Source: Candidatus Melainabacteria bacterium (GTDB lineage Bacteria > Cyanobacteriota > Vampirovibrionia > Obscuribacterales > Obscuribacteraceae). Taken from it: 64,000 nt of DNA. The notes below the pieces were generated by a model. The model ran no database searches, was not told where the DNA came from, and worked only from the letters and a program-made list of their open reading frames with translations. This document shows, piece by piece, positions 18,907 through 25,781 of the stretch (positions are counted from its first letter, which is position 1; every line of letters begins with the position of its first letter). The stretch spans positions 1 to 64,000 of the forward strand of contig RXJR01000015.1 in NCBI GenBank assembly GCA_003963305.1, in the 5' to 3' direction. The translations under genes and the position numbers were made by a program.

Positions 18907-19458
18907 CTAAGCGCCGTTGCCTTGAGTCAAAGTTCCATCACCGCCGGTAGTGAGTGCATTTTGAGATGCCAGCTCGTTCGATGGGGCGTTATTTTGATCG
19001 GCTTGTTGCTGTTGATTCTTCAAAAGTCCGGGAGGAGCAAAGCGCATCCACATTGGAATCGCTGGTCCCGGTCCTGGATCTCCCGGACTGCCGGGTCCAT
19101 CAGCAGGCATCATGGTGCCGTCAGTAGCTACGGGGGTTGGAGAAAATCGCTGCCAGGACGGCACACAGAGACTGGGATTGTAGGCAACGCTCTGCGGCTG
19201 CTGCTCACTAGCAGACTGCTGCGAACCTGCAACCTGCTGCTCGCTAGACTGCTGCTGGCGCGCCGCCTGACTGCCATCGGTCTGACTCAGGGGCGGAATA
19301 ACCATTTGCGAACCATCAGCGCTCAAGACCGGAGGTTTGTCAGCAGACGACCGCTGAGTGCTCTGAATCAAATTCGCAAATTCTGTATTCAGTCCACTGC
19401 CCGTGGGCGCGGACGACAGTGACGATTCTGACCTTTCAGGCTGGAAGGGCGCGGTCAT
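18907..19458 (-). CDS. Small Gln/Pro/Ser-rich disordered protein
   Basis: 183 aa from ATG 19458, where ACGGA is a weak SD and the protein begins MTAPFQPERS. An in-frame extension to 19560 lacks a good start signal. The sequence is almost wholly low complexity, with Gln/Ser runs near residues 65-95 and a GSPGDPGPGP stretch near 130. Two similar short motifs, PSWQRFSP and PMWMRFAPP, recur in it and may be binding peptides. No domain is recognisable. It is convergent with the 486-aa gene and 111 bp downstream of the GT9 gene on the same strand. Confidence 0.6.
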   Translation of the reverse strand: MTAPFQPERSESSLSSAPTGSGLNTEFANLIQSTQRSSADKPPVLSADGSQMVIPPLSQTDGSQAARQQQSSEQQVAGSQQSASEQQPQSVAYNPSLCVPSWQRFSPTPVATDGTMMPADGPGSPGDPGPGPAIPMWMRFAPPGLLKNQQQQADQNNAPSNELASQNALTTGGDGTLTQGNGA

Positions 19459-19569
19459 TAGTAAATTTCCGTGGGGCGTACTGAATGTTTGTAGCACGGT
19501 TTTCAAGTATTTCAAATGACTTCCGCACGTAATTAATATGCGACTACGTATTTCCCGCAAGAAACAGAA

Positions 19570-20580
19570 CTAGTGCATCAGCTCCTGGGCTTCAAGCTCA
19601 GCTTTCAGATAAGCGATGATTTCGTGCAACTGAATACGGTTCATGCACTCACCCGGGCTGCCGGGTCCAGTGTATTTACACGACTTCTGGTCGCGACATT
19701 GACAGGAAGCACTTTGATTCAAGGTCGTACTCATACAACCGTAAGGTCCACTTCTTTCTGGATATGTTGGTCCGTACAAGCCGATCACTTTCGTGCCTAC
19801 AGCAACGGCTATATGCGCCGGACCGGTGTCACCGGAAATAACTACCTTGCACTTTTTCAAGAATGCCGCCGTCTCGGTCAGAGACAGCCTGCCTGAAAGA
19901 TCGAGACAGCGATTCTCCAGCTCAGCGTTCAAGCCGGCACATAGAGACTGCTCATCGGCTCCACCGATCAGAACCGGCAGGTGCGACTGCCATCCAAGAA
20001 TGTGCTGCAACAGATATCTCCAACCATCGTATATCCAGGCTCTATGCGGTCGTAACTTGCCGACACCAGGAACGATACCAATCATCGGCAAAGGTCCAAA
20101 ACCATGTTCGGCAATTACCCGGTGCACTACATCAAGAGCCAGGGCATCCGGAAAAATCGTCGGGAAAAGATGTTCTGGATATTCATTGCATACAGGTTTG
20201 ATCGTATCGAGGAAATTTGCCGTGGCATGTTTGATTGGCCTCACATTTGGTGCCTGCTTCTCATAGCGCAAAACCTTGATTCGCGTAAGCCAGGTGAAAG
20301 CGGTCGATTTGAAAGAGTTCGAGAGGTCAACGAAGAGATCTGGTTTGACTCGCTCAAACGTTTTCATGTTCTCAAAGAGACTCGCATCTCTCGCATATTC
20401 GATCACTTCATCGACGGCAGGGCAGAGTTCGAGCAGAATCGGCCGCAGGGAGGAATGAGTCCAATATGTCAATTGAGCCGCAGGATAATTTAGTTTTAGA
20501 GTGGTGGCAACCGGCGTAGCCAGCATGCAGTCACCGATTGCGGCGGGATGATAGACGAGAATGTTGGCAAAAGCTTGCAT
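19570..20580 (-). CDS. Glycosyltransferase family 9 (ADP-heptose:LPS heptosyltransferase-like)
   Basis: 336 aa from ATG 20580. The N-terminus carries the GT9 Rossmann opening HPAAIGDCMLATP. The C-terminal half carries the donor-binding motif ISGDTGPAHIAVAVG followed by GLYGPTYPERSGPYG, both typical of heptosyltransferases (GT-B fold, ADP-sugar donor). Length is normal for the family. A Cys-rich stretch near the C-terminus (CQCRDQKSCKYTGPG) is also seen in GT9 members. Such enzymes act at the inner face of the cytoplasmic membrane in LPS core or other surface glycan synthesis. The acceptor cannot be told from sequence. Confidence 0.88.
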   Translation of the reverse strand: MQAFANILVYHPAAIGDCMLATPVATTLKLNYPAAQLTYWTHSSLRPILLELCPAVDEVIEYARDASLFENMKTFERVKPDLFVDLSNSFKSTAFTWLTRIKVLRYEKQAPNVRPIKHATANFLDTIKPVCNEYPEHLFPTIFPDALALDVVHRVIAEHGFGPLPMIGIVPGVGKLRPHRAWIYDGWRYLLQHILGWQSHLPVLIGGADEQSLCAGLNAELENRCLDLSGRLSLTETAAFLKKCKVVISGDTGPAHIAVAVGTKVIGLYGPTYPERSGPYGCMSTTLNQSASCQCRDQKSCKYTGPGSPGECMNRIQLHEIIAYLKAELEAQELMH

Positions 20581-20634
20581 TATTGATTAGTCTTCACTGG
20601 ACTTTTGGTGCGCATCATTTATCATAATATTTGT

Positions 20635-20943
20635 ATGAGTGATGAATCCTATTACGTTTTAGGTTGGCCCCAGCCCTCTGGAAAAGTAGCTGTACTTTGC
20701 CGATCTCGCGGGCAAAATGCCGGACCTGCTTATTGTTGGACAAAACGCGAGGCAATTCAATTGCGCACTCGCCTGGCCAATGATCGTCGAGGCGAAGAAA
20801 ACCCCTCCGCTCGAAGAATCATACGACAACTTCTGGTTTACAAGTACTTATTGCGTCAGCCCCTCCAGTGGCGCCCAGGCGAGCTGTGGGTCTATCTTGA
20901 TCCAGGTTATCTGGAAGCAGTCGAAGCACTGCGCGCAGTCTGA
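20635..20943 (+). CDS. Small uncharacterised protein (102 aa)
   Basis: ATG 20635 begins MSDESYYVLG. No SD is visible: the preceding bases are AT-rich (CATAATATTTGT) and could be a promoter -10 region, so leaderless translation is possible. The protein is basic, Arg-rich and Trp/Tyr-containing, with no signal peptide or membrane segment. It starts with the phrase YYVLGWPQPSGKVAVL and ends with WVYLDPGYLEAVEAL. Family unknown. It is divergent from the GT9 gene (54 bp apart). Confidence 0.6.
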   Translation: MSDESYYVLGWPQPSGKVAVLCRSRGQNAGPAYCWTKREAIQLRTRLANDRRGEENPSARRIIRQLLVYKYLLRQPLQWRPGELWVYLDPGYLEAVEALRAV

Positions 20944-21027
20944 TACACAAATCTTATTGACCATATCTAGCGGCATCTGTGCGCATGCTTCGCACATGGT
21001 GGCAATCTAGCGACGAATTGTGGAACT

Positions 21028-21046
21028 CCCTTAAAGTGCCCTTAAC
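21028..21046 (+). promoter_or_regulatory. Candidate Pho box: two CCCTTAA direct repeats 11 bp apart
   Basis: CCCTTAA at 21028-21034 and again at 21039-21045, exactly one helical turn apart and about 80 bp upstream of the PiT start. PhoB/SphR-type regulators bind 11-bp direct repeats; the cyanobacterial SphR site has a CTTAACCT-like core. Assignment is inference from spacing, sequence and the downstream gene. Confidence 0.45.
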
Positions 21047-21124
21047 CGCTTCTCTGCTATTTAGATCAGCAGGCGTAGCGCCATAAGCACTAAAAGCCCT
21101 TTTTCAAGAGGCGAAGATTCCAAA

Positions 21125-22150
21125 ATGGGTGTCGAAACAATAGTTGCAGTCTTTGCAATTGTTTTAGCGCTTGGCTTTGACTTCGTAAACGGCTTTCACG
21201 ACACCGCCAACGCAGTAGCGACGGTTATATATACAAAGGCCCTCAAACCAGGCGTCGCCATCGTCATGAGCGGCATCTTGAATTTCCTTGGTGCGGTGCT
21301 GGTTGGAACGGCAGTTGCTACGGTGATAACGAAAATCATTCCTGCCGCTGTTGTCACGTTACCGATAGTGGTGGCAGTGTTGCTGGCAGCATTGATCTGG
21401 AACTTGATCACCTGGTGGTACGGAATTCCGGTCAGCTCCTCACACTGCTTAATAGCAAGCTTGTTCGGTGCCGGAGTGACGGCAGCCGGTTTTACAGGAG
21501 TAGATTGGAGCGAGCTGTACAAGGTCATGGCAGCGCTCTTTCTCTCACCACTGATCGGATTTTTCGCCGGTTGGTTGCTGACCTGGCTAACGCTGAAGTT
21601 ATCGAAAGAAAAAGACAATCCACCTGGCACCAAACATGAACACTCTAAATTGATGCGGTTTCTCCACGTCATCGCCAGCGCTTCCGTCAGCTTCAGCCAC
21701 GGCAGTAACGATGGGCAGAAAACGATGGGCATCATTACCCTCATCCTGGGCACTCACTTCAGCGGCTACACAACCAACCATGTCCCACTCTGGGTAATCA
21801 TGAGTGCGGCGACGGCCATGGCGCTTGGCACCATCATCGGTGGATGGCGAGTCATTCGCACTGTCGGAACTAAAATCAGCAGAGAACGATTAAGCCATTC
21901 TCAGGGCTTCGGCGCATCAATGAGCACAGCTCTAATCATCCTGGCAGCCTCGCACATAGGCGCACCAATCAGCACCACCCACACCCTCAGTTCCGCCGTA
22001 GCTGGTGGAACGATACCGGCGCATGGAAAAGAGAAGTTAAATCCAAAAACCATGAAACTTTTGCTCAGCGCCTGGGTCCTCACAATACCGATTGCGGCGG
22101 CACTGGCAGCTATCTGTTATTCAATTTTGCGAATCATCTGGCATCCCTAA
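21125..22150 (+). CDS. pit: PiT-family inorganic phosphate transporter
   Basis: 341 aa, ATG 21125. It shows both inverted PiT signature repeats: DFVNGFHDTANAVATVI near residue 20 and FSHGSNDGQKTMGIITL near 193. Each is followed by its second-half motif, PVSSSHCLIASLFGAG near 102 and GAPISTTHTLSSAVAGG near 280. There are about ten hydrophobic segments with a short cytoplasmic loop (KLSKEKDNPPG...) in the middle, which is compact for the family. PiT proteins take up metal-phosphate complexes with protons or sodium across the inner membrane. A UspA gene follows after 29 bp. An 11-bp direct repeat upstream suggests phosphate control. Confidence 0.93.
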   Translation: MGVETIVAVFAIVLALGFDFVNGFHDTANAVATVIYTKALKPGVAIVMSGILNFLGAVLVGTAVATVITKIIPAAVVTLPIVVAVLLAALIWNLITWWYGIPVSSSHCLIASLFGAGVTAAGFTGVDWSELYKVMAALFLSPLIGFFAGWLLTWLTLKLSKEKDNPPGTKHEHSKLMRFLHVIASASVSFSHGSNDGQKTMGIITLILGTHFSGYTTNHVPLWVIMSAATAMALGTIIGGWRVIRTVGTKISRERLSHSQGFGASMSTALIILAASHIGAPISTTHTLSSAVAGGTIPAHGKEKLNPKTMKLLLSAWVLTIPIAAALAAICYSILRIIWHP

Positions 22151-22179
22151 TACAATAGAGTGCCATCAAGGAAAGAGAT

Positions 22180-22644
22180 ATGAAAATCGTCGTCGCCTTC
22201 AGCAGCCCTAAGCGCAGTGCCAACACAGTTGAGCTTGCCGCAAAACATGCAAAAGCCATGGACGCTGAATTGATCCTGCTGCGCATTATTCCAGACCCTG
22301 AAAAGGTCGGAGTAGTGGCACAGCTCATCTCAACCGAGCGACCGATCGACACAGCTCAACGACAGATTGACGAAGTAGTAGCTCGGCTGAAAGAGCAGGG
22401 TATAAACGCCTCTGGTCTCGTCAAATTAGGGGAAGTCGCTAAAGGCATAATGAAAGGCGCCGAGGAGTTACAAGCCGACCTGCTCTACGTCGGCACGACC
22501 AATATTGCCAAACGCCCGATTTTCTTGATGAAGCGCGACCCGATTGTGCGCTACCTCGTCGACCACTGCTCCATATCGCTCTGCCTTGTCAGGCGAGACT
22601 TTCCAGGCGAAGACCCGAAGAGCGGATCTGGCGAATCAAGCTGA
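22180..22644 (+). CDS. Universal stress protein UspA family
   Basis: 154 aa, ATG 22180 behind a good SD (AAGGAAAGAG). It has the Usp alpha/beta fold pattern: KIVVAFSSPKRS at the start, a central strand-helix ELILLRIIP, and a C-terminal LLYVGTTNIAKRPIF...SISLCLV. The classical G-2x-G-9x-G(S/T) ATP-binding motif is not intact (GTTNIAKRP), so ATP binding is doubtful. It is probably co-transcribed with the PiT gene. Its last 94 bp overlap the 3' end of the opposing dinG-like gene. Confidence 0.88.
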   Translation: MKIVVAFSSPKRSANTVELAAKHAKAMDAELILLRIIPDPEKVGVVAQLISTERPIDTAQRQIDEVVARLKEQGINASGLVKLGEVAKGIMKGAEELQADLLYVGTTNIAKRPIFLMKRDPIVRYLVDHCSISLCLVRRDFPGEDPKSGSGESS

Positions 22645-24551
22645 AGCAATTTCTCTTCGATTGAAGTGATGCCCTGCAAAGAGCGAATCACCGTCATTGG
22701 TGGCAAACATTCGAGTATCTGCTTGCCGTAACGCTTATTTGTGAGCCGATTGTCGAGAATCGCCACAATTCCAGTGTCTTTATGAGTGCGAATCAGCCTG
22801 CCGACTCCCTGCTTGAGACGCATGGTAGCGTGCGGAAGCGAAAGATCATTGAACCAACTCGACTCAGGATTAGACTTCAGCACATCGCAACGAGCCTCGT
22901 GAACCGGGTCATCAGGCACCTGAAACGGTATGCGATCGATGATCACGCAGCTGAGCTGGTCGCCATCGATTGAGACGCCTTCCCAGAAACTGGAGGTTCC
23001 AAATAGCACTGCATTCGGTGTGCGCACGAACCATTCGAGAAGCTTCTTGCGAGGCATGTCACCCTGCTTTTTGGACGGAAAAGCGAGGCGCTCACCCAGC
23101 ATGTTTGCCACAGTTGTCAGAGCATACTTGCTCGTGAACAGCACAAATGCACGTCCTTCACTGATATCGAGAATTCGCTCGATTTCATCGGCCGACTGCG
23201 CGGTAAAACTGGGATGATTAGGCTCCGGAAGGTTTCGAGGCAGATAGAGCAGCGACTGGCGAGCATAATCGAACGGGCTGGCCACCTTGTTTTGAATGAC
23301 ATGCCCTTCTACGCCGCACAAACTCTTGAAATAGCCGAATGGGTCATCACCCACGGTGGCAAGAGTAGCCGACATCCATACTGATGACTGTAAATGTGGT
23401 TTGTCGAAAACGTAATCCTGGATGAATGGAGCCACATCGAGCGGTGCGGCATGAACTTGAATGCGGCTGCCGCTTATGTCACCACGTTCCACCCAAACGA
23501 CCCAGTTGGGATCGGGATTAGCCAGCAACTGCAGACAATGAATGTATGCAGTGGTTGTCGAAATCAATGCACGCGCCTTTAGTTTAGCTCGTTCACGAGC
23601 CTGACCGACATCGAGTATGGTGTCGAATTCCTGCTCTTCCAGCCAGACTTTGAGATTTTCGAGCGACAAAGCCAGTTCACTGGCTCCATCGATTGCTTGC
23701 CTTACGCGCGTCTTTTGAGTGGTGCAACTCTGCGAGAGTCTGAAGAAGAACTCGTCAGCTTCGAACTCCAACTCCCGCACGATGCTCAACGGCGCCTGTA
23801 CACGCTTGGTTGCTTTGCTAGCCAGCATGCGCAGACCACGATTGCTGATACCCAAACCAAATGCGTCGGTTGCCACATCGGGTAGATGGTGCGCTTCGTC
23901 GACTATGAGCAAGTCGTATAGCGGGAGTATATTGCCATAAGATGCAGCATCAGCCAGAAGCAGCGCATGATTGACCACGAGAAGATCCGCTTCTTCGGCA
24001 CGTTTCCTCGCATCAAAATAAAAGCAGTCATTGAAATTCGGACATTTATTGCGCATGCAGTCGTCCGAATCTGAGTTGATTTCATTCCATGTCTCCCAGT
24101 GGGGAACGAAATCAAGCTCTGAGATATCACCGGTCGAAGTCGAATGCGCCCATTCGATCAGTCGCTCATCCATCTCTTGCTCGTAAACTTGTTCTTCGAA
24201 ACGTCGCACACCAAGATAGTTTCCACGCCCCTTCATCAGCACAGCGTCGAATTTGAAGGGCAACATCTGCTTCAGAGCAGGAATATCCTTATTGATATAT
24301 TGCTCTTGCAGTGAAATGGTATTTGTTGAAACGACCACTTTTTTGCCCGAAAGCAAAGCAGGAATCAAAGCAGCAAGACTCTTACCGGTACCTGTGCCTG
24401 CTTCAAATATGCCTGTCGACTGGGTGGCAAAGGCACGTTCAATAAGGTGCGCTAATTCAAGCTGCTGCGGGCGAGCTTCGTAACCTGGCAGCTTATCTGC
24501 CAGGCGGGCAAAGATGTCTTCAACTGAAAACGCGCTGCGCTCTTCGTCCAC
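22551..24551 (-). CDS. dinG: DinG/XPD-like superfamily 2 DNA helicase lacking one Fe-S cysteine
   Basis: 666 aa from GTG 24551. Walker A is AGTGTGKS (residues 51-58). The Walker B/DEAH box is in LLIVDEAHHLPD. Motif VI is QGVGRLIRTHKD. The Fe-S region holds C-x4-C-x5-C (CMRNKCPNFNDC), spaced as in E. coli DinG, but the first cluster Cys, expected after NYL, is Gly (GRGNYLGV). The enzyme unwinds DNA 5'-3' and removes R-loops or forks in known relatives. GTG lies 5 bp after the stop of the upstream LysM membrane gene, implying translational coupling. The 3' end overlaps the convergent usp gene by 94 bp. Confidence 0.9.
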   Translation of the reverse strand: MDEERSAFSVEDIFARLADKLPGYEARPQQLELAHLIERAFATQSTGIFEAGTGTGKSLAALIPALLSGKKVVVSTNTISLQEQYINKDIPALKQMLPFKFDAVLMKGRGNYLGVRRFEEQVYEQEMDERLIEWAHSTSTGDISELDFVPHWETWNEINSDSDDCMRNKCPNFNDCFYFDARKRAEEADLLVVNHALLLADAASYGNILPLYDLLIVDEAHHLPDVATDAFGLGISNRGLRMLASKATKRVQAPLSIVRELEFEADEFFFRLSQSCTTQKTRVRQAIDGASELALSLENLKVWLEEQEFDTILDVGQARERAKLKARALISTTTAYIHCLQLLANPDPNWVVWVERGDISGSRIQVHAAPLDVAPFIQDYVFDKPHLQSSVWMSATLATVGDDPFGYFKSLCGVEGHVIQNKVASPFDYARQSLLYLPRNLPEPNHPSFTAQSADEIERILDISEGRAFVLFTSKYALTTVANMLGERLAFPSKKQGDMPRKKLLEWFVRTPNAVLFGTSSFWEGVSIDGDQLSCVIIDRIPFQVPDDPVHEARCDVLKSNPESSWFNDLSLPHATMRLKQGVGRLIRTHKDTGIVAILDNRLTNKRYGKQILECLPPMTVIRSLQGITSIEEKLLQLDSPDPLFGSSPGKSRLTRQSDMEQWSTR

Positions 24552-24556
24552 TCAAA

Positions 24557-25255
24557 CTACTGCACTTGGGCGGCGCTCGTCGCGGCAACCTGGTTGGATT
24601 GAGCGTGATATTCAGGCAAGGTCAATTTCTGTCCGAGGCTGAGCACATTTGCATTGCGCATATTGTTGGCACGGCAAATGGAGTCGAGCAGTCTCGGGCT
24701 GACCCGGTTGTAGTTGCGCTGTGCAATGCTTGCGAGCGTGTCGCCTGGTTGCACCTGATAGCTGTTGGCGGCAGGAACCAGAGTCTCCGAACCGTCTTGA
24801 CCGGTCACGGTCTGAGGTGCGCCAGTAACCGCATTTGGTGCCTTAGCAGCAGCTGCGACCATCTGTTTGTTTTCGACTGGTTTGGTGGCAACTACTTGAG
24901 ATGATATCGCTGAATAACCAAAGACACAGAGCAGAGAGAGAGCAGAACCAGCCATGAAACCGACTGTGGCGTAAAAGCTTCCGGCCTTGCGGTGCGAATG
25001 TTCGAAATCATGATGAACGCCCGGCCACAGTGCCTCTAATTCATCAGACTTCGGCGCTTCGGGACCAGGAAGGAGCGATTCACGGTTATCACGATTGAAA
25101 TCGCGAACCTCACGGTCACTGAAAAATTTTGAGGACATAGAAACAGCGGCTTCCCTGGATGGGAGAGGACTGTCTTTCAGAAAATCAGGTACCGGATCAA
25201 AATCTAGCGCTTCTCTCTCACAGTTAATCACTGTAGTCATTTCTTTTAACGCCAC
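24557..25255 (-). CDS. Single-pass membrane protein with C-terminal LysM domain
   Basis: 232 aa from GTG 25255 with AGG 8-9 nt upstream; ATG 25240 is an equal alternative. The N-terminal ~90 residues are charged and probably cytoplasmic. One membrane segment follows (~93-117, FYATVGFMAGSALSLLCVFGYSA). An Ala/Val/Thr linker leads to a LysM domain (~165-214) with the core YQVQPGDTLASIAQRNY and end LGQKLTLP. Topology suggests cytoplasm inside and LysM outside binding peptidoglycan. It is transcribed just ahead of the dinG-like gene, 5 bp apart, an unusual pairing. Confidence 0.85.
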   Translation of the reverse strand: MALKEMTTVINCEREALDFDPVPDFLKDSPLPSREAAVSMSSKFFSDREVRDFNRDNRESLLPGPEAPKSDELEALWPGVHHDFEHSHRKAGSFYATVGFMAGSALSLLCVFGYSAISSQVVATKPVENKQMVAAAAKAPNAVTGAPQTVTGQDGSETLVPAANSYQVQPGDTLASIAQRNYNRVSPRLLDSICRANNMRNANVLSLGQKLTLPEYHAQSNQVAATSAAQVQ

Positions 25256-25572
25256 GGTTTACCTACTCTGGTTGGGGACTGCCTGAAGATTGGGACGGCT
25301 GACGAATATGCGGTCGATGTCCATTTATCTGCTTGCCGCCAAATACAGCGGTCAATGCAGCATATTAGGCTAATTCTCGGTCTAAAGTCAAACTTGAGGC
25401 ACGATCGCCAAAAGCCAACGATACTGGGCTACAACGGACTTTTTCAAAGTGTCAATGTAGTTGCGGAACAATGCAGACTGTGTTTCTGAGCCAATCAGAT
25501 TAAATAAATGACAACCTATCCACTATTTACAATCGCCGCTATGAGAGTACTGATGCTTAGATTGAGAAATGC

Positions 25573-25584
25573 ACCACGCGTGGT
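25573..25584. promoter_or_regulatory. 12-bp perfect palindrome ACCACGCGTGGT
   Basis: Self-complementary over 12 bp, about 320 bp upstream of the LysM-dinG operon start. Candidate dimeric regulator site; identity unknown. Confidence 0.3.
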
Positions 25585-25664
25585 TACTAATTCGTCCGGC
25601 GCCCGCCAGCCTGCTCGAACCTTCACTTTACAAGCCCAGTGGCGGTTACCGTTGTTAGTCAGAA

Positions 25665-25696
25665 CGCATATGCGACACGCATGAACAATTGTTCAT
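25665..25696. promoter_or_regulatory. Two adjacent palindromes, one matching a Gram-positive LexA-box pattern
   Basis: CGCATATGCG (25665-25674) and ATGAACAATTGTTCAT (25681-25696) are both perfect palindromes. The second contains GAAC-N4-GTTC, the core of the Bacillus-type LexA/DinR SOS box. It lies about 430 bp upstream of the operon containing a dinG-like helicase, which in E. coli is SOS-regulated. The distance weakens the link. Confidence 0.35.
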
Positions 25697-25781
25697 ATTT
25701 ACAATGGCGACCACTTGAATACTCAATAATTCTCATTTAAGTGGGCATGTCAGGCGCGACAATTCCATCAAATTTCTAATA

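Larger units (their letters stand above)
25256..25781. other. 526-bp intergenic region with several palindromes
   Basis: This lies between the 3' end of the M16 peptidase gene and the start of the LysM-dinG pair (both minus strand). No plausible ORF. It contains perfect palindromes at 25573-25584, 25665-25674 and 25681-25696. The promoter of the LysM-dinG operon must lie here or just inside. Otherwise it is AT-rich with nothing recognisable. Confidence 0.6.

Noticed and set aside
21196-21753. Minus-strand 185-aa frame
   Set aside because: Antisense to the PiT transporter; no start signal and no domain.
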